From Azospirillum sp. 412522 (GTDB lineage Bacteria > Pseudomonadota > Alphaproteobacteria > Azospirillales > Azospirillaceae), in assembly GCF_019805165.1 (NCBI RefSeq), contig NZ_RWIJ01000009.1:1-64000 (forward strand): a stretch of 64,000 bases of DNA, written 5' to 3'. A program made the translations under genes and the position numbers. Below, one piece after another: positions 1-9,120 of the stretch. Under the pieces are notes generated by a model. That model saw only the letters and a list, made by a program, of their open reading frames with translations. It made no database searches and was not told the DNA's origin. The first letter of the stretch is position 1, and each line of letters opens with the position of its first letter.

Positions 1-153
1 AGAAACGCCGTCGAACGTGGCATCGGATGGCTCAAAGGATGCCGATCCGTTGCCACGCGACATGACAAGCTCGCCGTCAACTACATGACCTTCATCAAGC
101 TCGCCATGATCCAGCAATCCCTGCGCGTCAGCAGGCCGTCAGACAGGACCTAA
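1..153 (+). pseudogene. IS5-family transposase, C-terminal fragment at window edge
   Basis: The reading frame is open from the first base to a TAA at 151-153 and encodes about 50 residues. It contains the conserved DDE C-terminal block of IS5-type transposases: an 'ER-I-WLK' glutamate helix followed by 'ATRHDKLAVNY' and 'FIKLAMI'. The rest lies outside the window, so it cannot be said whether the element is complete. It sits directly beside the decayed nap genes and may have contributed to their loss. Confidence 0.8.
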
Positions 154-169
154 GCCGTTTCCCACCGTC

Positions 170-192
170 CCCCCTCTCCCGGGGGGAGGGGA
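170..192. repeat. GC-rich palindrome (intergenic repeat fragment)
   Basis: CCCCTC and GAGGGG arms flank a short C/G-rich loop, followed by 'GATCTC'. The same CCTCTCCCGGG...GAGGGGATCTC core recurs near 5892-5920 between nosZ and nosD, so this looks like a dispersed palindromic repeat. It could act as a terminator for the transposase but has no T-run. Confidence 0.45.
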
Positions 193-204
193 TCTCAGGT
201 CCCC

Positions 205-410
205 TCACCTACCCTGCCCTCTCCCATCCGCCAGCCAATGCCCGATGGGCTTCTGCGGATCGTCGGACGCCCCGCTCCAGCCCGGCGGCACGCCGCGCAT
301 ATCGGGCAGGCGGTGGGCGATGCCCTTGTGGCATTCGATGCAGAAGGCTTCCCGGTTGGTTGCCTCCAGCGCGGTGTTGAAGCCGCCCAGCGTCAGGAAG
401 CCCAGGCTGT
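205..410 (-). pseudogene. napC: napC remnant (NapC/NirT tetraheme cytochrome), internally deleted
   Basis: The minus-strand frame reads '[10 protein letters not shown]' joined to '[13 protein letters not shown]' and then '[21 protein letters not shown]', ending at TGA 207-205. Intact NapC proteins have a membrane anchor, the [11 protein letters not shown] segment with the first CxxCH heme site, about 130 residues with further hemes, and finally the CHKGIAH heme site. Here the first and last heme regions are fused at one CxxCH, and part of the anchor is lost between two GGF motifs. The product cannot be a working quinol-oxidising tetraheme cytochrome. Confidence 0.75.
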
Positions 411-870
411 CGAGATCCTTGAAGGCATTTCGGCCAGCTCGAAGCTGCGGTGCTTGAAGGTCGACAGCACCGCCACTTTCATGTGGTTGTGGGCCTGCCG
501 GCGGTCGGTGATGCGGGTCCATAGGATGAGGTGCATCTTCTCCTTCAGGACGCGCTTCCACTGGCGGGCCATCTCGTCAAAGGCGCGGTCCCACGACGCC
601 GGCTGGAACTCGCCCTCCTTGCGGTATTGGCCGTCGCGCATCCTCAACAGCGGCTGGGTCAGCCGGTCCTGCCCATAGAGGATCTTGGACAGGAAACAGG
701 GCGCCGCCGTCCGATCGAAGACCGGCTCGGGGCAGATCTCGGCGCAGGCGCCGCAGCGGGTGAAGAGCGAGGTGAAATAGTCGGGGCGGGACCAGGGAGG
801 ATGGATGGGGGCGGGGATCGCCGCCGGGCGCCCGCGCAGGAGGCTGCGCCGTCCCCGGTCCACAGGGCCC
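411..870 (-). pseudogene. napF-napA remnant, fused and internally deleted
   Basis: Reading leftward from about 870, the frame first gives a NapF-like start: 'RRSLLRGRP', 'HPPWSRPDY' and the iron-sulfur motif 'CGACAEICPEPVF'. It then passes without a break into NapA residues that normally follow its [4Fe-4S] domain: 'FLSKILYGQDRLTQPLLRM', 'GEFQPASWDRAF', 'ALKEK'-like. The last part (about 411-520) reads '[18 protein letters not shown]' and was not recognised. All molybdopterin domains of NapA, and napD and napB, are missing. The napF start is also out of frame. This is the remains of a napEFDABC operon reduced from about 5 kb to under 1 kb. Confidence 0.75.
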
Positions 871-907
871 CGGTCAAGCCATCGCCGGCCGTGGCATGGG
901 GCCTCCG

Positions 908-1135
908 TCAGACCGGCGGCGCACCGGGCGGCCCCAGGATCAGCTGCGACATCCACACCACGAAGCCGTAGCCGCCGACCACCGCCACCGACAGCACCGG
1001 CCAGATGAACACCGCCAGCAGCAGGAACATGGTAAGCTCGCGCCGCCGGGTCGCGCCATCCGCCGGTGGACGCGGGTCCGCGGAGAGGGAAGCATCGACG
1101 GTGCGGGCCGGGCTGGGTTGCCGGGCTGCGCTCAT
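908..1135 (-). CDS. napE: NapE, small membrane protein of periplasmic nitrate reductase operon
   Basis: The 75-residue product has a charged N-terminus ending in 'RRRELTMF', one transmembrane helix, and the NapE C-terminus 'GGYGFVVWMSQLILGPPG'. NapE is a poorly understood inner-membrane protein encoded at the head of many nap operons. The ATG at 1135 is preferred over an upstream in-frame ATG at 1261, because the longer N-terminus is low-complexity and lies over the nos promoter region. Every nap gene downstream of it is destroyed, so it is probably a functionless survivor. It is divergent from nosR and shares its regulatory region. Confidence 0.8.
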   Translation of the reverse strand: MSAARQPSPARTVDASLSADPRPPADGATRRRELTMFLLLAVFIWPVLSVAVVGGYGFVVWMSQLILGPPGAPPV

Positions 1136-1270
1136 CAGATGCGGCCTTCCGCTGTAACTCGGGCTGACCATTCCAACCGCAAATTGCCGGAAAAGTCCCG
1201 CCCAGGCCGACTGTCCCGGCGGACTATGCCTTGTGGATCGGTGCGTCACCCCCGTCTCCATCGCAAGCTC

Positions 1271-1284
1271 TTGATCTGGCTCAA
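1271..1284. promoter_or_regulatory. Crp/Fnr-family box (Fnr-type)
   Basis: TTGAT-CTGG-CTCAA differs at one position from the Fnr consensus TTGAT-N4-ATCAA. It lies in the napE-nosR intergenic region, where oxygen or NO control is expected for denitrification genes. Confidence 0.55.
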
Positions 1285-1307
1285 TTCGCGCGGCGGGCCC
1301 GTCCGCA

Positions 1308-1323
1308 CTTGACCGCGGTCAAG
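1308..1323. promoter_or_regulatory. Perfect palindrome CTTGACCGCGGTCAAG, Crp/Fnr-family (Dnr/NnrR-like) box
   Basis: This 16-bp perfect palindrome has the TTGAC-N4-GTCAA form of Crp/Fnr-superfamily sites, including those of NO-responsive Dnr/NnrR proteins. Its centre is about 65 bp upstream of the first nosR ATG. A near-identical TTGACCTCGGTCAA lies upstream of ubiT at 18056. Binding is inferred. Confidence 0.65.
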
Positions 1324-1379
1324 ACCTCCCCCTCCGCCAAGCGCTTTCATGCCTTCCGAAACACCCGTGCAAGACACCA

Positions 1380-3725
1380 ATGCCAAAGGGCGAAAGCCGG
1401 AGGATGGCCGTCGTGAGGTTCGTGCGTCTACAACGTTGGGTAGGATCGGCGCTCGCCGCCATCCTGCTGCTGCTGACCGGCATCGCCGCGGCGCATGCCG
1501 CCGACAGCGGCCGGCTGCTGCCCTATCTGGCGAAGCTGCAACCCGCCGACCTCGTCCCCGGTGCCGACCGGTTCGGCCAGCCCGCACCCGGCACTCCGGC
1601 CGCCGCCGGCCCCACCGTCCCCGTCTACAAGGGCGACGCCGTGGTGGGCCACGCCTATCTGACCTCCGACTTCGTCAACACCACCGGCTATTCCGGCCGC
1701 CCGATCGACGTGGTGGTCGGCCTCGCCGCCGACGGCACGGTGACCGGCGCCCGGCTGATGGACCATCATGAGCCCATCGTGCTGATCGGCATCCCGCCCG
1801 CCCGCATCGCCGGCTTCATCAACGGCTATGTCGGCAAGAACGTGCTGACGCTCGCCATCCAGAGCGCCGCCAGCCCGCCGGTCGACATCGTGTCGGGCGC
1901 GACGGTGACGGTGATGGTGATCGGCGATTCCATCATCCGCTCCGGCAAGAAGGTGATGCAGGCGCTGGGCACCGGCGGGCCGGATGCCGCCCCGACCGTC
2001 ATCAGGTCCGTCGACATGACCAAGGACGCGGTGGAGGACTGGGCGACGCTGATCGGCGACGGCTCGGTCCGCCGCCTGACCCTGACGGTGGGGGAGGTGA
2101 ACGCCGCCTTCGAGAAGACCGGACGGGCCGAAGCCATCGCCCGTGCCGAGGCCGGCAGCCCCGACGAGACCTTCATCAACCTCTACGCCGCCTTGGTGTC
2201 GATCCCGTCCATCGGCCGCTCGCTGCTGGGCGATGCCGAATACGAGACCCTGGCCGAGAGGCTGAAGCCCGGCCAGCAGGCGGTTTGGGTGGCGGGGCAG
2301 GGGCGCTATTCCTTCAAGGGATCGGGCTATGTCCGCGGCGGCATCTTCGACCGCGTCGAGATGGTCCAGCATGAAGGCTCCATCCGTTTCCGCGACAAGA
2401 TGCACAAGCGGCTGGGCAGCGTCGCCGCCGCCGGCGCCCCCGACTTCCCGGAAATCGGCCTGTTCGTCCTGCCGGAAGGCACCGAGTTCAACCCGGCCGA
2501 CCCCTGGCGCCTCCAGCTTCTGGTCCAGCGCGCCGTCGCCGCGCTGGACAAGGTGTTCGTCACCTTCGACCTCGGCTACCAGCCGCCCGACAAGTTCCTG
2601 AAGACCGAACAGCCGGCCCCAACCGCTGCCGCCGCCCCGGCTTCCGGCCAGTCCGCCAGCCACAGCGCCGCCATTCAGGCCGCCGGCGCGGCCGAGGCCG
2701 AGGAGGCCGCCGAAATCCCGCTGTGGCAGCGCATCTGGCAGAACCGGCAGTTCGACGTCGCGGTGCTGACCTCCGCCATCCTGCTGCTGACCGGCATCTT
2801 CTTCTTCCAGGACCAGCTGACCAAGCGCCCAAAGCTGTACGAGCGCGTCCGCACCGCCTATCTGGTCTTCACCCTGGTTTGGCTCGGCTGGTACGCCACG
2901 GCCCAGCTCTCGGTGGTCAATGTCCTGACCTTCGCCAACGCGCTGCGCACCGATTTCCGCTGGGACTATTTCATGATGGACCCGCTGGTGTTCATCCTGT
3001 GGTTCTCGGTGGCGGCGTCGCTGCTGTTCTGGGGCCGGGGCGCCTTCTGCGGCTGGCTCTGCCCGTTCGGCGCGCTGCAGGAACTGGCGTCGAAGGCGGC
3101 CAAAAGGATCGGCATCCGCCAGATCACCGTGCCGTTCGCCTTGCACCAGCGCCTGTGGCCGATCAAGTACATCGTCTTCCTGCTGCTGTTCGGCGTGTCG
3201 CTGCAATCGCTGGGCACGGCGGAGAAGGCGGCGGAGATCGAGCCGTTCAAGACCGCCATCATCCTGCATTTCGTCCGCGACTGGTGGTTCATCGCCTTCG
3301 CCGTGGCGCTGCTTGCGGCCGGGCTGGTGATCGAACGCTTCTTCTGCCGCTATCTCTGCCCGCTGGGCGCGGCGCTGGCGATCCCCGGCCGGCTGCGGAT
3401 GTTCGACTGGCTGCGCCGCTACAAGGACTGCGGCAGCCCGTGCCAGCGCTGCGGCAACGAATGCCCGGTGCAGGCCATCCACCCTGACGGCTCGATCAAC
3501 CCCAACGAATGCATCCAGTGCCTGCACTGCCAGATGCTCTACCACCACGACCGCAAATGCCCGGTCATGATCCAGAAGCGGCAGAAGCGCGAGAAGTGGC
3601 AGGCCGCCGAGGCGAAGCTGGCCGCCGAAAAGGAGGCAGCCGCACGGAGCGCCCAGACCCACAGCACGGTGGCGACCGCCGACCCGGCCACCGGCCGGCT
3701 GACGATCCGGCCGCACGGATCCTGA
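1380..3725 (+). CDS. nosR: NosR, flavin- and iron-sulfur-containing electron donor/regulator of N2O reductase
   Basis: NosR is a membrane protein that passes electrons toward NosZ and is needed for its expression. The 781-residue product has an N-terminal hydrophobic signal (to about residue 40) and a periplasmic FMN-binding domain with the flavinylation motif SGATVT (Thr about 177). A transmembrane block follows with two CxxxCP motifs, 'FCGWLCPFG' (about 555) and 'CRYLCPLG' (about 656). The end is a double [4Fe-4S] ferredoxin domain ('CQRCGNECP', 'CIQCLHCQM'). The start is uncertain. The first ATG has no clear ribosome site, whereas GTG 1413 has GGAGG about 10 bp upstream and still keeps the signal helix. 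It is the first gene of the nos operon. Confidence 0.95.
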   Translation: MPKGESRRMAVVRFVRLQRWVGSALAAILLLLTGIAAAHAADSGRLLPYLAKLQPADLVPGADRFGQPAPGTPAAAGPTVPVYKGDAVVGHAYLTSDFVNTTGYSGRPIDVVVGLAADGTVTGARLMDHHEPIVLIGIPPARIAGFINGYVGKNVLTLAIQSAASPPVDIVSGATVTVMVIGDSIIRSGKKVMQALGTGGPDAAPTVIRSVDMTKDAVEDWATLIGDGSVRRLTLTVGEVNAAFEKTGRAEAIARAEAGSPDETFINLYAALVSIPSIGRSLLGDAEYETLAERLKPGQQAVWVAGQGRYSFKGSGYVRGGIFDRVEMVQHEGSIRFRDKMHKRLGSVAAAGAPDFPEIGLFVLPEGTEFNPADPWRLQLLVQRAVAALDKVFVTFDLGYQPPDKFLKTEQPAPTAAAAPASGQSASHSAAIQAAGAAEAEEAAEIPLWQRIWQNRQFDVAVLTSAILLLTGIFFFQDQLTKRPKLYERVRTAYLVFTLVWLGWYATAQLSVVNVLTFANALRTDFRWDYFMMDPLVFILWFSVAASLLFWGRGAFCGWLCPFGALQELASKAAKRIGIRQITVPFALHQRLWPIKYIVFLLLFGVSLQSLGTAEKAAEIEPFKTAIILHFVRDWWFIAFAVALLAAGLVIERFFCRYLCPLGAALAIPGRLRMFDWLRRYKDCGSPCQRCGNECPVQAIHPDGSINPNECIQCLHCQMLYHHDRKCPVMIQKRQKREKWQAAEAKLAAEKEAAARSAQTHSTVATADPATGRLTIRPHGS

Positions 3726-3810
3726 CCCTCATCCCCTCAACCCCGATAACGGGACCCGGTCGCAACGGGCCCCATGACACCCCCAGGCGGGGGCAGCGAA
3801 GGAGCAGACC

Positions 3811-5760
3811 ATGTCGAGCGAGACCAACAACAGCGCGGGCGTCAACCGCCGCGCGCTACTGGGCGGAACGGCGAAGGCGGCAGCGCTCGCCGGCCTCGGC
3901 GGTGCCGTGGGCGGAGCGACCGCCGGCGGCATCGCGGGCAGCGCCCTGTTCGGCGCCGGCGAAGCCCTGGCGGCGAACGTCCAGGCCGGCCATCTCAACG
4001 CCGAAGTGAAGCCGGGCGACCTCGACGAATATTACGCCTTCCATTCCGGCGGGCATTCCGGCGAAGTCCGCATCCTCGGCCTGCCGTCGATGCGCGAGCT
4101 GATGCGGATTCCGGTGTTCAACCGCTGCTCCGCCACCGGCTGGGGCATGACCAACGAGAGCCGGAAGATCCTGACCGAGCATATGCTGCCGGAAACGAAG
4201 AAGTTCCTGGAGACGCGCGGCGGCATCTATCTGAACGGCGACGCCCACCACCCGCACATGTCCTTCACCGACGGCACCTATGACGGCCGTTACATCTTCA
4301 TCAACGACAAGGCCAACACCCGTGTCGCGCGCATCCGCTGCGACATCATGAAGACCGACACCATCATCGAGATCCCCAACGCCGCCGCCATCCACGGCCT
4401 GCGCCCGCAGCGCTACCCGCGCACCGGCTACGTCTTCGCCAACGGCGAACAGCGCGTGCCGACCCCGAACGACGGCCGCGACCTGACCGCCACCAAGGCC
4501 TACAAGTCGCACTTCACCGCCATCGACGGCGACACGATGAAGATCGCGTGGCAGGTCTGGGTCGACGGCAACCTCGACAACACCGACGCCGACTATCAGG
4601 GCAAGTACGCCTTCTCCACCTGCTACGATTCCGAAGAGGGCGTCACCGCGGCTGAGATGACCAGCGGCGAGCAGGACTGGGTCGTCGTCTTCAACCTGAA
4701 GCGCATCGACGAGGCGGTGAAGGCCGGCAAGATCCAGGCGGTGAACGGCGTGCCGGTGGTCGACGGCCGCCACGGCAGCCCCTACACCCGCTACATCCCG
4801 GTGCCGGCCAACCCGCACGGCATCAACGCCGCCCCCGACGGCATCCACGTCACCGTCAACGGCAAGCTGTCGCCGACCGTCACCGTCTTCGACGTGCGGC
4901 TGCTCGACGATCTGTTCGACGACAAGATCAAGCCGCGCGACGTCGTCGTCGCCGAGCCGCAGCTCGGCCTCGGCCCGCTCCACACCGCCTATGACGGCCG
5001 CGGCAACGCCTACACCACCCTGTTCCTCGACAGCCAGCTGGTGAAGTGGAACATCGACAAGGCCCGTCGCGCCTTCAAGGGCGAGAAGGTCGATCCGATC
5101 GTCCAGAAGCTCGATGTCCAGTACCAGCCCGGCCACAACCACAGCTCGATGGGCGAGACCAAGGAGGCCGACGGCAAGTGGCTGGTGTCGCTGAACAAGT
5201 TCTCCAAGGACCGCTTCCTCAACGTCGGCCCGCTGAAGCCGGAGAACGACCAGCTGATCGACATCTCCGGCGACGAGATGAAGCTGGTGCATGATGGCCC
5301 CACCTTCGCCGAGCCGCACGACACGCTGATCGTCCACCGCTCCAAGGTAAACCCGCGCTCGGTCTACGACCGCAACGACCCGCTGTGGGAAGAGGCGCGC
5401 CAGCAGGCCAAGAAGGACGGCGTGGTGCTGGAGGACGACGCCAAGGTCATCCGCGACGGCAAGAAGGTCCGCGTCTACATGTGGCAGCGCGCCCCGGCCT
5501 TCGGCCTGGAGGACTTCACGGTGAAGCAGGGCGACGAGGTCACCGTCTATGTCACCAACATGGACGACATCGACGACCTGACCCACGGCTTCAGCATCAC
5601 CAACTACGGCGTCTGCATGGAGGTCGGCCCGCAGGCGACGGCCTCGGTCACCTTCACCGCCGACCGGCCGGGCGTCTACTGGTACTACTGCCAGTGGTTC
5701 TGCCACGCCCTGCACATGGAGATGGCCGGCCGCATGATCGTCGAGCCGTCCTCGACCTGA
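3811..5760 (+). CDS. nosZ: Nitrous-oxide reductase NosZ (clade I, Tat-exported)
   Basis: NosZ reduces N2O to N2 in the periplasm. The 649-residue protein begins with a long twin-arginine signal (N-RRALLGG followed by Gly/Ala-rich h-region), which marks the typical clade I, Tat-dependent enzyme. The seven-bladed propeller that holds the CuZ cluster includes '[12 protein letters not shown]' and '[10 protein letters not shown]'. The C-terminal cupredoxin domain holds the CuA ligands in '[14 protein letters not shown]' (about 624-637). GAAGGAG precedes the ATG. It follows nosR by 85 bp and is separated from nosD by a 182-bp block of hairpins, which may allow nosZ mRNA to accumulate independently. 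Confidence 0.97.
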   Translation: MSSETNNSAGVNRRALLGGTAKAAALAGLGGAVGGATAGGIAGSALFGAGEALAANVQAGHLNAEVKPGDLDEYYAFHSGGHSGEVRILGLPSMRELMRIPVFNRCSATGWGMTNESRKILTEHMLPETKKFLETRGGIYLNGDAHHPHMSFTDGTYDGRYIFINDKANTRVARIRCDIMKTDTIIEIPNAAAIHGLRPQRYPRTGYVFANGEQRVPTPNDGRDLTATKAYKSHFTAIDGDTMKIAWQVWVDGNLDNTDADYQGKYAFSTCYDSEEGVTAAEMTSGEQDWVVVFNLKRIDEAVKAGKIQAVNGVPVVDGRHGSPYTRYIPVPANPHGINAAPDGIHVTVNGKLSPTVTVFDVRLLDDLFDDKIKPRDVVVAEPQLGLGPLHTAYDGRGNAYTTLFLDSQLVKWNIDKARRAFKGEKVDPIVQKLDVQYQPGHNHSSMGETKEADGKWLVSLNKFSKDRFLNVGPLKPENDQLIDISGDEMKLVHDGPTFAEPHDTLIVHRSKVNPRSVYDRNDPLWEEARQQAKKDGVVLEDDAKVIRDGKKVRVYMWQRAPAFGLEDFTVKQGDEVTVYVTNMDDIDDLTHGFSITNYGVCMEVGPQATASVTFTADRPGVYWYYCQWFCHALHMEMAGRMIVEPSST

Positions 5761-5764
5761 CTCT

Positions 5765-5914
5765 CCCTCTCCCGCCCCGGGAGAGGGAAGGGGCCCATGC
5801 GGAGCATGGGAAGGGTGAGGGGTAGTGCAAGGAACCATACGCCTTCGGTTCCTTGGATCACCCCTCACCCTCCCGCCTGCGGCGGGTCCCTCCCTCTCCC
5901 GGGACGGGAGAGGG
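5765..5914. repeat. Array of stable palindromes between nosZ and nosD
   Basis: At least five inverted repeats are packed here. CCCTCTCCCG/CGGGAGAGGG occurs at 5765-5787 and with identical arms at 5892-5914. Between them lie CCCATGC/GCATGGG at 5794-5810, a long hairpin at 5813-5870 with arms GGGTGAGGGG/CCCCTCACCC and an inner AAGGAACC/GGTTCCTT stem, and CCCGCC/GGCGGG at 5872-5886. No T-run follows. The arrangement resembles dispersed REP-like repeats. Placed between nosZ and its maturation genes, it could protect nosZ mRNA or attenuate read-through. Confidence 0.7.
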
Positions 5915-5942
5915 GATCTCTCCCCCACCACCGGACACCCCC

Positions 5943-7364
5943 ATGTTCCTCCGCACCGCAACAGCCCTCGCCGCAGCTCTGGCCCTGCCGGCCCCGGCGC
6001 TCGCCGCCACGGCGACGGTTGCCCCCGGCGGCCTGGAGGCGGCGCTGGCGTCCGCGGCGCCCGGAGACACGCTGGTGCTGGCTGCCGGCATCCATCCCGG
6101 CCCGCTGACAATCCGCACCCCGGTTACCCTGACCGGAGAGCCGGGTGCCGTCATCGACGGGCAGGGCAGCGGCAGCACGCTCACGATCCTCGCCCCCAAC
6201 GTCACCCTGCGGCACTTGGAGATCCGCAATTCCGGCCTCAGCCTGATTGACCAGAACGCCGGAATCTTCCTCGGCAAGGAGGCCCGCGGCGCGGTGGTCG
6301 AGGACAACCGCCTGCGCGACAACCTGATCGGCGTCTATATCTGGGGCGCCGCCGACAGCCTGGTCCGCCGCAACGACATCGTCGGCCGCACCGACCTGCG
6401 CGTGTCGGAACGCGGCAACGGCATCCAGCTGTGGAACGCGCCGGGCACCCGCGTGCTCGACAACAGCGTGCGCGAGGGGCGCGACGGGCTGTTCACCACC
6501 TCGTCCCGCAGGAACGTCTTCGCCGGCAACCGGTTCGAGCATGTCCGGTTCGCCGTCCACTACATGTACACCAACGATTCCGAGCTGACCGACAACGTCT
6601 CCGTCGCCAACAATGTCGGCTATGCGGTGATGTTCTCCAACAACCTGCTGATCCGCAACAACCGCTCCAGGGCGGACCGCGAGCACGGGCTGATGCTGAA
6701 CAACGCCAACGGCTCGCGCATCGAGGGCAACGTGATCGAAGGCCGCTTCGCCGGCGCGCTGTCCGACGCCGGCGAGGCGCTGCCCGACAGCGACATCCCG
6801 CGCGACAGCGAGGCGATGAGCGACCGGCTGCGCAGCGGCACCTGGAAATGCGTCTTCATCTACAACGCCAACAAGAACCGCTTCACCGCCAACCGCTTCG
6901 AGGGCTGCGAGATCGGCGTCCATTTCACCGCCGGGTCGGAGCGCAACAGCCTGACCGGCAACGCCTTCATCGGCAACCGCACCCAGGTGAAATATGTCGG
7001 CACCCGCTATCTCGACTGGTCGGAGAACGGGCGCGGCAACTACTGGTCGGACAACGCCGCCTTCGACCTGAACGGCGACGGCATCTCCGACGAGCCCTAT
7101 CGCCCCAACGACGTGGTCGACCGGGTGATGTGGGAGTACCCGGCGGCCAAGCTGCTGATGAACAGCCCCGGCGTCCAGGTGATCCGCTGGGCGCAGAAGC
7201 AGTTCCCGGCCCTGCACCCCGGCGGCGTGATCGACAGCGCGCCCCTGATGACGCCGCCGCCCATGCCGGGCCTGTTCCAGACTGCTCAAGGCTGGACCGC
7301 TCAAGGCCAGACCGCACCAAGCCCGTCCGCACAAAGCCCAGCCGCCGAAAGGAAACAGCCATGA
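5943..7364 (+). CDS. nosD: NosD, periplasmic copper-site maturation protein
   Basis: NosD, with the NosFY ABC transporter, supplies material needed to build the CuZ site of NosZ. The 473-residue protein has an N-terminal Sec signal (to about residue 22, ending 'APALAATA') and a right-handed beta-helix of carbohydrate-binding/CASH repeats, visible as many 'N-N-I/L-x-x-N' turns. The end is the conserved 'GNYWSDNAAFDLNGDGISDEPYRPND' region. The ATG at 5943 is preferred because it starts the signal peptide. An earlier in-frame ATG at 5853 would translate the palindromic repeat. It overlaps nosF by ATGA. Confidence 0.95.
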   Translation: MFLRTATALAAALALPAPALAATATVAPGGLEAALASAAPGDTLVLAAGIHPGPLTIRTPVTLTGEPGAVIDGQGSGSTLTILAPNVTLRHLEIRNSGLSLIDQNAGIFLGKEARGAVVEDNRLRDNLIGVYIWGAADSLVRRNDIVGRTDLRVSERGNGIQLWNAPGTRVLDNSVREGRDGLFTTSSRRNVFAGNRFEHVRFAVHYMYTNDSELTDNVSVANNVGYAVMFSNNLLIRNNRSRADREHGLMLNNANGSRIEGNVIEGRFAGALSDAGEALPDSDIPRDSEAMSDRLRSGTWKCVFIYNANKNRFTANRFEGCEIGVHFTAGSERNSLTGNAFIGNRTQVKYVGTRYLDWSENGRGNYWSDNAAFDLNGDGISDEPYRPNDVVDRVMWEYPAAKLLMNSPGVQVIRWAQKQFPALHPGGVIDSAPLMTPPPMPGLFQTAQGWTAQGQTAPSPSAQSPAAERKQP

Positions 7365-8299
7365 CCGACTTCACCGCGGAAGTGCAGGGCGTCACCAAGC
7401 GCTACGGCGAGACCGAGGCGGTGCGCGGCGTGGACCTGACGCTGGCGCCCGGCGAATGCGTGGCGATGGTCGGCCACAACGGCGCCGGCAAAAGCTCGCT
7501 GATCAAGCTGATGCTCGGCCTGACCACCCCGACGGAAGGCCGCATCCGCGTGCTGGGCGGCGACCCGGCCAGCGCCGCCTGCTCCCCCATCCGCCGCCGG
7601 ATCGGCTTCCTGCCGGAGAATGTCGCCTTCCACCCCAGCATGACCGGGCGGGAGACGCTGGACTTCTACGCCCGGCTGAAGGGCGCGCCCTGCCGCGACA
7701 ACGACGCGCTGTTCGAGAAGGTCGGGCTTGAGCCCGCCGCCATCAGGCGCCGCGTCTCCACATATTCCAAGGGCATGCGCCAGCGTCTGGCCCTGGCCCA
7801 GGCCCTGCTCGGCGGCCCGAAGCTGCTGTTCCTCGACGAGCCGACCACCGGCCTCGACCCGGCCCTGCGCCAGAGCTTCTACGCCATCGTCGCCGAGCTG
7901 CGCGACCGCGGCACCACCATCCTGCTGTGCAGCCACGCCCTGACCGAGCTGGAGGGGCAGGCCGACCGCGTCGTGGTGATGAACCGCGGCCGCAAGGTCG
8001 CCGACGGTTCGCTCGCCACCCTGCGCAGCCTCGCCCGGCTGCCGGTCCGCATCCGCCTGACCCTGCCCACCGCCGACATCGACGCGCTCGCCGCACGGGT
8101 GGGGGAGGGCGCCGCCCTGACCCGGCTGGCCGGCGGGGTGGTGGAGCTGGCCTGCGCCAACGACGACAAGGTCGCCCTGGTCCGCCGCATCGCCTGCGAC
8201 GGCCCCGCCCCGAACATCGCCGTCCAGGACATCGAGATCGTCCAGCCCAGCCTGGACGAGATGTACGCCCACTTCCTGCGCCGGGAGGCCGCCGAATGA
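7361..8299 (+). CDS. nosF: NosF, ABC transporter ATPase for CuZ maturation
   Basis: The 312-residue cytoplasmic ATPase has Walker A 'GHNGAGKSS' (about residue 39), the signature 'YSKGMRQR', and Walker B 'LLFLDEPTTGLDP', followed by a C-terminal domain typical of NosF/CcmA-type exporter ATPases. It pairs with NosY. The start codon overlaps the nosD stop (ATGA), and its own stop overlaps the nosY start, which indicates translational coupling. Confidence 0.95.
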   Translation: MTDFTAEVQGVTKRYGETEAVRGVDLTLAPGECVAMVGHNGAGKSSLIKLMLGLTTPTEGRIRVLGGDPASAACSPIRRRIGFLPENVAFHPSMTGRETLDFYARLKGAPCRDNDALFEKVGLEPAAIRRRVSTYSKGMRQRLALAQALLGGPKLLFLDEPTTGLDPALRQSFYAIVAELRDRGTTILLCSHALTELEGQADRVVVMNRGRKVADGSLATLRSLARLPVRIRLTLPTADIDALAARVGEGAALTRLAGGVVELACANDDKVALVRRIACDGPAPNIAVQDIEIVQPSLDEMYAHFLRREAAE

Positions 8300-9120
8300 A
8301 CACGCTGCTCATCATCGCCGGCAAGGAACTGCGCGAGGCGACCCGCAACCGCTGGGTCGTCGCCACCACCCTGCTGATGGCGGCGCTGGCCCTGACGCTC
8401 AGCTTCCTCGGATCCGTCCCCACCGGCACGGTCGGCGTCGGCCCGGTGGAGGTCACCATCGTCAGCCTGTCGAGCCTGACCATCTTCCTGCTGCCGCTGA
8501 TCGCCTTGCTGCTGTCCTTCGACGCGGTGGTGGGGGAGATCGACCGCGGCACCATGACGCTGCTGCTGTCCTACCCGGTGGCGCGCTGGCAGCTCCTGCT
8601 CGGCAAGTTCCTCGGCCATGCCGCGGTGATCGCGCTGGCGACGGTGGTCGGCTACGGCGCCGCCGGGGTGGCGCTCGCCATGGGCGGCACCGCCATCGGG
8701 CATGAGAGCTGGCGCGCCTTCGCCGCGATGATCGGGTCCAGCGTGATGCTGGGCGCCGCCTTCACCGCGCTCGGCTATCTCGCCTCCACCATCGTCCGCG
8801 ACCGCGGCACGGCCGCCGGCATCGCGGTGGCGGTGTGGCTATGCTTCGTCCTGCTCTACGACATGGCGCTGCTCGGCGTCCTCGCCAGCGGCAGCGGCCT
8901 GGGGGTGGAGACGCTGAACTGGCTGCTGCTCGCCAACCCGGCCGACGCCTACCGCCTGTTCAACCTGACCGGCTTCAAGGGCGTCAGCGCCTTCGCCGGC
9001 ACCGCCGGCCTCGCCGCCCATGTCCAGCTTTCGGTCCCGCTGCTGCTGGCGGTGATGGCCGGCTGGATCGCCGCCCCGCTGGCGCTGGCCGCCGCCCTCT
9101 TTTCGAGGAAGCAGATCTGA
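8296..9120 (+). CDS. nosY: NosY, ABC transporter permease for CuZ maturation
   Basis: The 274-residue protein is an ABC-2-type permease with about six transmembrane helices and the conserved loop 'FDAVVGEIDRGTMTLLLSYPV' region (about 75-95). It forms the membrane part of NosDFY. It overlaps nosF by ATGA and nosL by one base (TGATG). Confidence 0.95.
   Translation: MNTLLIIAGKELREATRNRWVVATTLLMAALALTLSFLGSVPTGTVGVGPVEVTIVSLSSLTIFLLPLIALLLSFDAVVGEIDRGTMTLLLSYPVARWQLLLGKFLGHAAVIALATVVGYGAAGVALAMGGTAIGHESWRAFAAMIGSSVMLGAAFTALGYLASTIVRDRGTAAGIAVAVWLCFVLLYDMALLGVLASGSGLGVETLNWLLLANPADAYRLFNLTGFKGVSAFAGTAGLAAHVQLSVPLLLAVMAGWIAAPLALAAALFSRKQI

Noticed and set aside
1428..3716. Very long open frame opposite nosR (and similar ones opposite nosZ, nosD, matB and others)
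   Set aside because: These are antisense shadows of GC-rich genes with low-complexity Arg/Gly/Ala/His-rich products and no family motifs.
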